A DNA stretch of 64,000 nt from Lophius americanus (Eukaryota > Chordata > Actinopteri > Lophiiformes > Lophiidae). Positions within the stretch are counted from its first letter, which is position 1. Each line of letters starts with the position of its first letter. This document shows positions 13,043-26,700 of the stretch, piece by piece. The notes below the pieces were generated by a model. The model was not told the origin of the DNA. It worked only from the letters and a program-made list of their open reading frames with translations, and made no database searches. Location: the NCBI GenBank assembly GCA_037951165.1, contig JBBDHG010000004.1, forward strand, positions 2,065,001-2,129,000, given 5' to 3'. A program made the translations under genes and the position numbers.

Positions 13043-16000
13043 ATATTAGTATTGCTTTTGCACTGGGATCCTTTGTGTTACCGCACTGCTCTGAGCCAAG
13101 ATTACATTCCTGCAGAGCAGAGGGCGGGTAAATACCTCTTATTTATCTCTATATATCGCTCTGGCTGTCTGTGTCTCTATCTGTCTTTCCTTTAATTCTG
13201 CTGTCCATATTTGGCATATTTTGACATCATGGTTATATTCGGTGGTTAGATGGAACACTCGGCTTTAACACAAACACACACTCGCACACACTGGAGGGTG
13301 GTTGGTCAGACGGACATTTGGGATAAATGTTAGCTGCGTTGCTAGTCGACACTGTTTTTTATGATTTTAAACAAATGAGCCAGCCAATCCGGGCAGTAAA
13401 ACCAACACGTCATGCTCTTTTAAAGTGTGTGTAGGCAAGTAATTTTGAGTTCAGGAGGCTAATGTGTGTTGAAATTTCTGTCATTCTCTGTTTAGTTCAG
13501 CAGACACTCAATGCACACAGCCATGAGCAGGCAACATTTGCCAGTTCTTTGGCAAGAGATGAACAGATTAAAAAACAGAGCAATTATATTTGATTAAATG
13601 TAATATTTAACAGTTCCTCCTTTGGTTACACAGACTTTTGAGGTTAATAAACTAAATGTAGATGATTTGCTGCGTATCTGACATGAGCAGATAAAGTTTT
13701 CTCTTAGGATTCTCAATAAGCAGATCTGTGTAACACGTCTAAATATACCGTTTATCGCAGATGAACATGTAATCCTCACTGGCTACTAGCTGAAACATAC
13801 AAGCCCAGATGGAACCAAAGGAAGTTGGGACACCTGTGCCCAGTAATCTATGTCAGAATCCAACCGAGACAGATTTGCTTTAAGGATCACATTTGTTCGC
13901 AAAGGTAGTTTCAGTAGCGTGGCTAAACTCCATCTAGCGCACTGCAGTGATGCACTTATTCGGGAACAGGGACTTTATTTTATCCGTTTGGGCTCCTCTC
14001 CCCTGCAGTCAGGGGAGAGGAGCCCAAACGGAGGCATGGTCTCACCATCCTAATTGGATTTTTAATGGGATGTCTGTGGGTGCATCCACGATGAAAAATT
14101 CTCTCCCTTAAATTAACAAGGCAAGTATTCAGTCACCCATAGGATTTAGCTTCAACAAGAAGAAAGCTGTTAGTATTACAGTGCCGTTAGTTTTTCAGCG
14201 CTCGTCTTTGTGGGAGCTGATTTCACTCTATAAGAGCTGAGTCACATTACAGCGGCTTTCATTTTTCTAAGTGGGATCTTTTACATGCCTGTCCCCTGGT
14301 GTTGATAATCTCATCTTTCTCTCTTTCATACTAGAAAGATTTGCGGTTGGACCAGTCTAATCCAGGCCCAGACAGACAAACACATACACAGATCTTGATC
14401 TTACTCCATGCTGTGGGCATTCTTGCCAGATCAGGGTAGCTGTGTGTCTTCTCTTTGAGCTTCTGTGACGGAAGATCAGCGACAACAGCTTGTCTATTCT
14501 TGTCAGTGCCAGCCGTCTCCGTCCCTCGATCACACCGAGCCCCTTTATAACACCACTGATACAATGATGCCTGCTCTTGACTCTCTCTCACCGTATTTAA
14601 CAGACAGGCATTCCATGTAACCTCACATGGCCCCAGGGTTTTTGGTTTGTTTCATCGGGAATCAAAAATTGACACACACTACCCCAAATAACATTGGTTC
14701 ATAATTTAAAATCACACACATTTTTAACAGATACTGTGGATGTTGCCTAGTATGCATTCATCCATGTGTTCATTGGAACCAGGTATTTATTTGGAAAGGT
14801 ATGTTGACTTTCCTACCAACCATGTCTGCACTGGCAAAGCTTTCAATGTAGGTGTTGCAGGAAATTCAGGATAGAAGTCAAGTCATAGTTGGCTCCGTGC
14901 TGCAGCATGAGCATTATCTGTCTTCAGCAGTTTGAAGCCTCATATACTGTTGCTGTTCATTGCTCAAACTGACCGTATTAAAAAAAAAAAAGTTTTATTC
15001 AAGTAGTTTCACTGCAGTGAATGGATGCTATCGAATAATATTAATATTAATATTATTATTATATTTTAGCACCTTGAGATCTGATCCAAATGTAAAGTGC
15101 GTTATAATCATAATGTATTATTATTATTAGTAGTAGTAGTAGTAGTAGTAGTACTATATCTTAAATCTAAGTTTACATGTATATTTTATATTTAATAATA
15201 ATTTCTATGATATTAAATATATTTCTATTAATCACAATTGTCATTAATTATATTAGTTTGTAGCTTTTCATAATTTTACATTTAGAATAATTATGATTAA
15301 TTCTATTTTATCTTAATATTTATTGTATTGTTTCCATTTTTTACAGTTTACTATATTTATTAATTTAATTTAATTACAATTTATTTATATTTCAATTGAT
15401 GTGACTGGAGTCCTACAGGCAGAATACACTGGTATATGATTTGATACTCAGCCAGTGTTCAGTAATAGTAAATAGTAATGGTGTGATGTAAGATATCGGT
15501 CCTGGTTGAATCACAGTATAGCCACGGTGAGTTTACTTTCATACAGCAACAAACATCCGTTGGGCTCCTACGTTGTCTGTCATAAATATTAGATCATATT
15601 TTTAATAAATAATGACTAAATATGAGTGTACTGCATATTATTATAATTAACAATTGATGGTGTTAAATATAATAATAATACGTTATATTTATATAGCGCT
15701 TTACACGAAACGCAATGATGCAGAGTATAGTTCGGACGGAGAAGGGGCGAACACACGAGGCCGGTGTCTTCTCCAAATTTGTACATGTAACAATATTCCT
15801 TCATTCATTTACTATGTTTTAAGCGCTTATCTTTTAGCTGGTTGCAGCTGACCTTGAGCAGTGAGTTTCCAGCTTCCAGCTCTTCACAGGGTTTACACAG
15901 AGACAGACAACATTCACACTCACATTCACTCCTATGGGCAGTCTTAGGGTTATGGTCACCAATTCACCTAGATTAGATTGCATGTTTTTGGACTGTGGGA

Positions 16001-19000
16001 GGAAGCCAGAGTTCCGTGAGAGAAACCACGCAGACACAGGGAGAACATGTAAACTTCATAGAGCAAGGCAGGCGCAGATAAGAGCACTAACCACTGCGCC
16101 GCCTAAAAACATTCAATCCCATGTAAAAATAAAGGATCGTAACTTAAATGCTATCGAAGGGAAAATTAAAGGGAGAAAATGGTTTTCATCACCTTCATTT
16201 GTATTCCTTTTGTGGCTTTTCCTTAATGTTATCGCTCTTTATTTATTTTTCTGTTACCGTCTCTTTTATTTCAGCTTTTTCATTCTTCTTATGTGCACAT
16301 ATTTAGCTCTATTCCCCTTATATTAGGCAAATGTATGTGAAAAGTGAGGTGTTTAAGGGCACAGCGATTCACTTAGACTCAGCTCTCTGAACATCTTTTA
16401 ACACGTCCCCTCCCTCTCGCCAGCTGTTAGCTTCAGCAGCCATGTTTACACTCTTTCTTATCCATAGTAGAGTCAAAACATGAAAAAGAATCGACACAGT
16501 GGAATGCCTACTGGGGAAGACACGGGTTGGAAGCAGGGAGAAAAAACACAGTTGATGGCAGAATGAGTGTTTTTTCTTTTCACTTGCTTTCTCTGGGTCA
16601 ATCTTTTTTTAAGTGCATTCCTTCTCTAGAGTGTCTGGGCCTGTTACACCTATGGCATTGGTCTGCACTTTCTCAGTTCTTTGAAGTGCCATTCCAAACT
16701 GTAGCATGAAACACCACCATGATTTTCCAAAGCTCACCTATTTATAGTTTAGCATGACACTGAGACAAAACATTGAGAAGTCACACAAGTCAGCAGTAAG
16801 CACATCAATTTCAGCAAGTCAATCATTATTTGTCCTTATTTTCTGATCTGAAACTGTCAACAACTCGGGTCCAAATAGTTTTAACATTGATTAGTTTTTT
16901 GTGAAACACACTGCCTGCACCACAAAAAGTTTATTTAATTTTGCGTTCCTGATTTACTGGGTAAAAATATGGTTTTGTGTTGTTGGTTACAGTCGCTACT
17001 CTCATTCAGATATTTGGAATTCACACCATTCATTTATACAAATTATTTGTACAGCTGACACACTTTCAATAAACTTCGTAGAACAGGAAATAATTCAGTC
17101 AAATAATTCCTACTTTAGGGTTTTTCTGCCTTATTATAAGGCTTAAACACCTGCACCAACACAAAGTGAATCGTCTCTTCTCCTCTCTAAGCTTTTTTAT
17201 TTCATTTCGAGGAGAGAGAAGTAGTTTGGAAATTAATATGAGGCAAAATCACATTTTACAATTGTAATAAGAGAGAGAGAGAGAGATTAAAGGACAGAAG
17301 CATCCCACGCTAACTTATGCCAAGTCCGAGGAAGATACTTCCACATAGAAAAAGGATTAGGCCAGTTGACAATGGGATTAGAGCTACTGATAGGATTACA
17401 GACTGAGATCTAATTAGGATAATGCGTGCCAGATTAAATGTGTGAATCCTGACCAAATCAATCACTTGCATTATTAGCCTGGTTGTTTATGGAAGAGTAT
17501 TGTTTTTTTTGCATTTCTCCAATCAAAGTGTCACAAAAACAACTAGATTACACCCAGAGTGTCCATACCCCCACCAGCATTATAGTTACTATAGTTTATA
17601 AAGTATCCCTGCACCCAGGGTGTGGAACACACACATGACAATGTCTTTTTAATGAGCTCTCCCTCCACGCAGATAACCAACTTATTCCTTGATCCTGGAA
17701 ACCTAGTCCCAGTTTTTTCAATCATGTGTTTAGAATCTGTAATTTATGAGTTATCACACCTAGGTCAGAGGTAACCTCAGAGGGCACCTCTGACCGCTGA
17801 CCTTTCACTGAAACATGGACTTTCTTTGACTCTCATTCATCGTATTGGATGAATCTGCATGTTCTCAGTTCCATACCGGTGACAGTGCCATGTCTCTACC
17901 CCACTCTGTCACTGTACTGTGACTCAAAACATAGCCATTTACCATTAGTAGATATGATGGTCAGCGAAATAAAGAAGTTTGTAATCAATGTAGAATCTTT
18001 TAACTTGTAAACAAATATTCTGATAAGAAAAGTATGCCATGGGTTTCACATTTCATCAAGTTTTGAATGGCTCGTTAACATAAACTGTAGGCATTGATCT
18101 TCTGCCTGTGAGGCCCACAAGATGCAAGGGCACATCATTTCACGAACAACAGGGTGTTATTGATGTCTAGCTGCTGCCCGGACCTTATGATTTCTGTGCA
18201 ACACCTCTCCTCAAATCTCTCTCCCACTTGCAAGGGGAGTTGAGAGATGATTAGATGAGGGTTCCCAGGCCACCTCATGTACTCACACTGCGAGTGCTGG
18301 ATGACTTTCATAAAGTGCTGCTGCTCAGATCAATACCTGTATGATTGGTCTGTTATTACTGATAATGAAAAGTACGGAACTAACCTCATTAGCCTATACG
18401 GGAGGAAAAAAACTGCCGCGTATAAAGTCACATAAAAGAGTTTGTGAAAAAAGAGATAGCAAGAGAGAGGAGGGGTGGGGGTGGCAGAGCATGTCAGGGA
18501 AAGGAGAGAGGTCTAAATTTGGATCCAGGGATCCTGTGTACGTGACATCTGACCTGAGGCATTTCTCAGAACCAACACCATCTTAAGTGTGAATAACTCT
18601 GTGAGTGTGTGCTTGTGAGTGCGTGTGTGTGTCTAGTTAGGTGTATGTAGCTGCTGTCTAACACATATGTACATTTATGCGAGAAAAAATCTGATGGGAC
18701 TACTGTCTTCTCCAGTTTTCCATATTTCTCTAAATGTCTTGAAATGTACCGCTTAGATGTTCTGTCTACAGAAACATCATTTATCAGGCTAACCACATCG
18801 CTCTGTGTGGTCCACATTGTTCCTCCGTTTTCAGCCCGTAATCCCTTTCTCTCCGTCATTGTTTGGTGAGGGTTCTAATGCGTCACGGGGGGTGGGGGGG
18901 CATGTTGCAACTACAGTATTATCATAGATTAACACTCCCTTCTTTCTTCCATATCTATATTAGCTGCACTAATCACATTAGCTCCCTGACCAGTAAGCTG

Positions 19001-22000
19001 CAGTGAAGGATGGATCACTGTGTAGGTTGAATCCCAGAAGGGAGATATACACATAATCACGAGATTGTGAATGCGCGTTCATGGTCCGATACAAAAGAAA
19101 GCATGTCTGCAAAAAGCAAGTGAGAAACAATTCCACATATAACCACCCTGTTTTCTTCATCATCATTAAAACGTAATTACTTATTTGCCATTTTTACCGC
19201 GTAAGATAATAATAATAATAATAATAATACATTTAATTTATAATCTGCACACACATACATTTATTGATTGTAGTGAAAATAATGCATCACAATATCACAT
19301 AAAACGAAGACGTAAGATTTGTTCAGGATTAAATTCATTGTTATAATTTAAGCAGGGGCCATATGGTAAAAATGAGTTGTGAGAGAGAATTTAAAACCCA
19401 GCAGAGACGCTTCTAGTCTAAGCTGTAGGTAAGCTGTTCTACAGGGTTTTGGTCCAAATGCAAGCTTTGTCACTCTCGGTCATCAGCTTGGACAAGTTAT
19501 GGTTTGGGGAGTATAATTTAGAAGTTCTACCTAGTAGTTCCATGCAGGGCCTTAAGTGTAAAATGTTCAAATGGATTCTAGAATGGACAGGCTCCTCGTG
19601 AAGGGAAGCTAAAATCGCAGAGATGTGATCATGCTTTCATTATTTAGTTAAAAGTATTGTGGCTGCAATTTGATCCCCCTGAAGCTGTGCAATCACTTAT
19701 TGGCCACTACATGTAAATACTGCATTTCGATAATCCAGGCGGGAAGTTAAAAGAGTCTTTCTTTCAACGCCAGGATTCTTTATTGATCTGGAGCATTTGA
19801 GGCATTTCTTGAATGTTTGTTAGTTTTTTTCCACCACAGGCCCTGCCATCCTCTTCCATCGTAGTTATTGTAGTATGGCGTTTCATTCTCAAACCTGATG
19901 TTCCACCCTTCAGCTCAAGCAAAGAAGTTTTATCGGGTGGAGAAAGGCTATATCAGCACTGTAAGAACTCATCGTGCAACAGCTTGAATAGAAAATATAT
20001 TAATTTACATTTAAAAGTTTGAATCCCTTCACCCAGCTCAATTCTTAGGTCAGTCTGTTTATCTTTCCACTACTTCTTTATTCCTCAGACACACATCCTG
20101 ATCAATGCTTCGTCTCCTCTCCTCGAAAGGATTGGATGAAGCCCCACCCAGGATTCTTTATGCACTGGTTCATTGTTTGTTTAAATCCCACACAGTCACT
20201 GGGTGTGTTTCCACGGTAGAGCGACGGAGAGTTACAAGAGAGACCGGTCAGGGTGGGACGTGTTATTACAAGTTATTATTAATCAGGCTGCACAGTAGCA
20301 TGTATGATTATTGTTACCCAATTGTTCTAACAAGACTGATCTCACCAGGAGGAATACTTTGACTAATAATGAAAAACATTCTCCAGACTGAGCTTATAAG
20401 GAGGGAAGAGAAGTTCATGTAGAGCTGCTGGAGCATGAAGAGAGAGGCTAATTTTACTTGAGAGGTTTTATATATATTAGTATATATATAACATTGCAAT
20501 TCTACTGGAAGCATCATCATTGACCCTTTATGCGCCCCTATCCTGTCTCCGGTTCACCGGTCAACCTTCCTTGGACCACATTCATAGGTCCTAACCGTGG
20601 AAAATTGGCAAGACCTGCAGTTTAGGATATACTTTTACAGTCATCAAGTCATTGTAATGTGGGCCTTGTACAAGTTGGCCACATCCTCAAGCTTGCCAAT
20701 TTGTCTTGGTTTCAACTCATGAACTCAACAATATTTTGACTCGCTGCCTAATATGTACCACAGACAAGTGCCAATGTCTCAAGATAATTAATCGTATTCT
20801 GACTTCACTCATCACTCTGACTTCTGTTGGTTATGAATAATGTTATGGCTGATTCATAACCTGCAATGTTTCTTTCTACAGTAATAATAATAAGTACTAA
20901 CACGTTTTGTAATATTTCATAAGAATGTGTTTTGGACAGCTGAATTCTCATTTCTTCAGTCATGTGCCTTGTAGTTTAAATCATTTGCTGCTTTAGTAAT
21001 GTGTGTAATTTCAGGCGGCACACATCAGTGATCTTTTTATGTATCATCAAACAGTTTTATAGCATTATTTAGATTTTTTTTTGTAATATCTTCCAAACTT
21101 GTCAATCTTACAAAACAAGATCATTGTTTTGAATTGATATAATATGCTTGTTTTGAATAACTCCAAGCTGCCGATCTCAGCATTAAAAAAAATGGGTGTA
21201 GGGGGAGAAAAAAAAAACATTCCTGAAATGAATAATGTGGATGATTCATTCTGAATCTGCTTTCTTCCTAATTCATGGCATCAACACAAAGCTGGGTCAC
21301 ACCACTTCATTCCGCAATCCCATTCCAGGCAGGGGTTTGCTCACGGCGTCATGTATGATGTCTTCTTTGTGCATGTCTGATTTCATGTCCATGATCTTAT
21401 TTAGATTGTGTTAGTATAAAGAGAAAGCTAACAAGTTTTTTTATCCATCATGTCAGACAAAATATTTGATTAGGAACAAGAAGCCTTGAAGATGATATTT
21501 CTCATACATCTGTAGTGAGAGCCAGCCTACAGAGGAGCGTTGATTGGATGAAAAGCTGCAGCTTCAGGGTCACTCTTCTCCGCAATCTCTTGTTTAGAGA
21601 GTTGCTGTATGTGGCAGCGGTGCGGAAGATTCAAGGAAATCACTGTGTTGGGGCAGGAATTTCTTGTGCTCAGTTGCTGTGGACACCGTCTCTAGCTTTT
21701 CCTCAAGGCCACTGATGTCACAATAACCGCCTCAAACATTATGTGAGAGGGACAGTGTTTCTGCTCCTGCTCTCTGTCTGCGTCTCCAGTTGGCTTGCTG
21801 CAAGCGTTGACCCACACTAGTCACTTCTTTTGTAAGTTCGACAACTTCCGTGATGCAGCCCGACTCTCGCGTAAGAGCCATCATGGTTCTCTCTCTCTCT
21901 GTCTTCCTTTCTTTCTCTCATTTGTGTTGGCTGACATCTCTTCTTCTGATTTCTTATTCAAAATGGCTGCCATTGTTATTTGATGGCTTTTTTTTCTGGA

Positions 22001-23619
22001 CGTGATTTGACAGATTGTGTAATTAGCTAAAGTCAAATGCACTCTACCCTCTCACCTGCTGAGGTTGGATCCAAGGATTCAACAGACAGGGTCGTTTAGG
22101 GGCGAGCGCAATATGATCCTTCATGCCGCTTCAAATCCCCCTGCACACATTCTCGAACTCACATAACACAAACACACACTATCTATCACACATTTTCACC
22201 CTGCCCTTGCTGCATGCCATTGTCGCTCCCTGGATGAGTGCTATAAGAACCTGCTCTCAGATATTTTTTTGTCTCTCTCTCCCCCTCTCTTGCTCAGTCT
22301 CTCTCTCATTCTCTCTCTGTGTCTCTCTCTCACACGCACAAACACAGAGTTGTCAGTCAGAATTATTTTATTCAGCTCAGCCCATGTACACATTTTATTA
22401 TCCAACAGCACTGATGTAATCTGGAATTGATTAGCATCCCTTTATAGACATATTTCCTGCTGGAAAAAAATTGTGATCTATTGATTAAGTGCTCGCATGA
22501 AGGCGTGTATCCTTCTTTTAATGTTCTTTAAGGTAGGTTCTTTCTATAGCTTTGTTTATCTGCACTTTTGTGCTTATATTACGGATGTAAATGTGTAAAT
22601 GATTCACCCTCTAATATGTCAACAATTATATACATAGCTAATATTTTACATCAATGGTTCAAGTCCTCCCAAAAAATAATCTGTTGAATTTACTGAATTG
22701 TATTATGTCAAGGGTTAGGGTTGCACAAAATACTTCATCTAGGTATATTTATGTTAAGTGAGTTTAGTTTACTTAATTCCCTTTAGGTTGATTGTCCTTT
22801 AAATTTTTGAGGTGATTTCAAACTATAAGTATCATAGAATAACAGCCAAATTCTAAGATATTGCATGTTTGTGGACTGTGGGAGGAAGCCAGAAGGAAGC
22901 CCCACAAACATTGCGAGAACATGCAAGCGTTTCAAAGAAATAGGCGCCGGCTGGTATTGATTCCCAGAACATTCTTGTTGTGAGGCCATTCCACCATGCT
23001 GGTGGAATCCAGCAGACCAAAGCTGCAGAATGCACTTTATTTGAGTGAAATTAACCTGTTTTAATCAAGCAGTCAATTTTGAGATGAATTTAAAAAGACA
23101 AATAGGATTTAGTAACACATGAAAATAAAGCAGATCATAACATGTGATATTTTCATGGGCAGAATAGATGACACGTAGCTGTTGTGTTACTTCACCCATG
23201 TGTTCGCCTTTTGCACCTCGGTGTGAATCATTTTTAAAAAGAAGTCTAATGAGAACTTGAGACAGCAATTTCTTAAGAGGCTTGCCTGCCATTTAAGTTT
23301 GCCCCCCTCCCCTTCCCTCACACCTGTCTGGTGCTCCAATGTCAGTGAAAGCGAAGGCGAAGGGAAAGGAGAGTGAAGTCATGACTGGGTATAGAGATGA
23401 CTCCCAGTGGGGACAGCTCTGTCAGCGAGGGGAGGCACAAGCTGCCACAGTCAGCTCAGCTGTGCCACGGGGGAAGAGAGTAAATATAAGACTTTTGGGC
23501 TTTTTTCTTTGAAATGTATCGGTTAACATCACACATATCTGCCAACTGTAATATGAATACCCAGACTTGTGTTCATGAATGTCTATGCATTCTTCCTGAC
23601 ATGAGAATACATATGTGTA

Positions 23620-23703
<84 letters not shown>

Positions 23704-26700
23704 GTGTATGTGTGTTTGTACGTGTCCTCATTTCTAGACTGAATGTGTACTGTGACACTCAGAGCAGACAGCAAAAAGTGATCCCTGTCTTGGATAATGA
23801 TTCAAACTCTGAAAGTGTGACCTCAGGTTAACTGCTGAGACAACATATGTGGATTACATGAGTGGACAGTATTTATGGTGTCGGTTGAACACATAGCCTA
23901 GCTAAGCTGGACCTCAAGACCTCCTGGGGATTGCAAACACACAGACACATGAGCACACAGAAAGACTAAGACACATTTCTGCTGTGCCCGACGGTAATAG
24001 TATGTTGTTTAACAATTAGTGACTCAGGCCAGGCACAATGTGAAGGCAGAATTCTTTCTGTCGGGTTATCATTGCCTGTTAACAAGAGCACACCTCCACC
24101 CATTCCAGAATTCATACCATTTTTGATGCTATTATATACATGTAATGAAAACGGTTTGCTGTCCACCATATTCACAATTGCTCATTTGATTTGTTGAAGC
24201 TGGTTATTTTCATATCATTTAATTAGTCTGCAAGGCAAAGTGAGAGAATCATAAAATCTCTAACAATTTAATCCAATTTCACCCAATTAGACCTAGATTC
24301 AGCTGATGTGAGTTCATTTATGTGGTTATACAACAAATGGACATAATTCTGATGATACCAATCAAAGAGTCTGAGTTATATACATAGTTATAATTCCTAC
24401 TGAATGAGTACCAATGAGATATTCACTTAAATCCATGGTAGTGCCAAATGAAATCCCAGGGCATCATCACAAATGTTTCTAGCAGCTTTTGTGCTAAACC
24501 ATATAACAACCATTGAGAATTTTCAGTCTGGACGTATGATTGTAGTTTAACCATCATATAGAGCGAACCATCATCTGACTCTGTTGTTCCATTTTGTCAC
24601 ACCTCCTTCAGGGTCGTTGTTCAAGGGAAAACTGCAAGTACCTGCATCCCCCTCCCCACCTAAAGACCCAGCTTGAAATCAATGGCAGGAACAACCTGAT
24701 CCAGCAGAAGAATATGGTCATGCTGGCCCAGCAGATGCAGATCGCCAGCGCCATAATTCCCGGCACACAGTTACCACCTATGGTGAGAGGACACACACGT
24801 ATGAACATACCACAGCTACTGCCCATGGTGAGACAACAAATATGTAAACGCTTACACACCTGCCGTTCCTTCAGTCTTTTCTCTTTTCTTCCATTGGTTC
24901 CTCTTCTTTCCCGTACACAACCACATGGTTTGTGGTTTATTTTTACTTTGTATCCACACTCATTTCATTACTCTGTTGTCATTTTGCTCGTGTCCAGCCC
25001 ATGTTCTCGATGACGCCAGGCCTGGCCACCAATGCCAGCGCAGCAGCTGCAGCTGCCGCCTTTAATCCTTACCTGAGCCCTGTATCACCGGGCCTGATGC
25101 CCCAGGAGATCATGCCCAGCACCCAAGTCCTCATGGCCTCCAGTCCCAACGTCACTCAAGTCCCCAACGCTGCTGCTGCTGCAGCCCAGAAACTGCTGAG
25201 AACAGACCGACTTGAGGTAAAACACGATGATGATGATGACTAAGACGAAGATGAAAATTACCTAATTTGGGACATGGTTGCATGATGTAGCCTACAATCA
25301 ATCTACTCCTTCCAAACAGTTCCAGGAAAACCCTAATGACTGGACCTCATGATGTGTCCTCTCTTAGCGGGGAGCTGAGCCGCTAGTATGATAATGAGCC
25401 TGTAAACGAGAGAAGTGTTGTTAACAAGTAGTTTAACACGCATATGAATAACAGCACCCTGTGCTGGACTTGCTCGAACTCTTTCTGAGACTGAATTATC
25501 ATTTAAAAACAGCAGTATCCATTATGCAAAATAAAATTTGATAAGCTGTTAGAGCTTCATAAACTGTAATATTGATGATGATGATGACTGCATTTCCTAC
25601 AGTTGCTTCATATTTTGGATTGTTTATTTATATTTTAAATAAACCCACTCTCACTTCATCTGCCTCGTATCATTTTCAAACAGCGCAGCCGCATAAGAGA
25701 TGTGCCTGAGCCTGCTGACTATTTATTTATAGACAGTGCAGTAATTACATCTATAGCAGCGTAACAACAGAGGAACACATTCTCACTAGTTGAGGAAAAA
25801 CCCTGCTCAACTACTGTGGCAGCGTTGCATTCTGATCTACTGAGGATACTGTCAGCAGATAAATGATTGCCAAGTCCGCCTCTACCATGACTGGTTGTAA
25901 AAAGAAGAAATAACAAGCCCTTTACTCTATGATTTGAGAGACGTGAATATTATTCTGCCTCACAGATGTGTCTTTACCAGGGAAATAAACAAAAAGACAC
26001 AAGAAACATCAACAAATAGCAGTTAAGCAGAGTGTTGGTGCTGTTGAGTAAGTTTCCTCTCTTGAATGACCTCATAATAATTTAAAGTATAAATTTAGCT
26101 GCTAACTTTAGTAACATTATGGAGCACGTTTAACATTTATCTGAGGTCAAGCACGCGCTGAATCACTCAGACCAGAAAAGCTGAGTGAATAGAAGATAAG
26201 TTAAAACCCATATGATTAGGATAGTATTACTGTAAAAGAAGGTGCTGCCCCCTGGTGTCTCACATCTCACAGATGTCTGAGACTCAAACATCAAAGTTAT
26301 TTACAAAGAAAAACATTCTTTGTGTGTTTAAAGCTTCAGTTAAGACAGTATTAACCCTGTATAGTGATTATTGATTTATGAAGTACACTATAGAGGAAGG
26401 TCAGAAAGACGAATATTATCTTGCAAAACATATTAATCATTTTTCCATTGAACTGCAGTTCTCACATTACATACATTTTAAATTTTAATAGTAGGTTTTC
26501 AGTATTCACCTTCTACACCAACAAATAAACTTGATGACATATGAATAATATGTTATTCACAAAATCACAAACAAATATGGAAGTCCAGCTGTGCTGTGTC
26601 CATATGCCATGCTGAATTTCAAGGAGTGTCTCTTTATTTTTTTCATGTCTTCTCATCCTCTTCAGGTGTGTCGGGAATATCAGAGGGGCAACTGCTCCCG

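Larger units (their letters stand above)
7464..24611 (+). other. mbnl1: mbnl1 intron 1 (17.1 kb)
   Basis: Bounded by donor GTAAGA and acceptor CTCCTTCAG. No coding exon was recognised inside. It holds CA/TG microsatellites (11783-11827, 12899-13040, 23622-23714), a perfect 23-bp hairpin (13983-14032), two copies of a SINE-like repeat (15830-16110, 22855-22995), another interspersed repeat (19205-19760), a Tc1 fragment (20520-20862), and a cluster of K50-homeodomain-type sites (17354-17416). Much of the rest is AT-rich sequence with no feature I can name. The intron is far shorter than the human one. Large first introns of MBNL genes often carry conserved enhancers, but that cannot be tested here. 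Confidence 0.9.

Noticed and set aside
12788..13195. 135- and 100-codon Cys-Val repeat ORFs
   Set aside because: Translation of the TG microsatellite at 12899-13040.
13983..14032. miRNA precursor
   Set aside because: The stem is only 23 bp with a 4-nt loop; canonical precursors need about 30 bp or more and flanks here do not extend the pairing.
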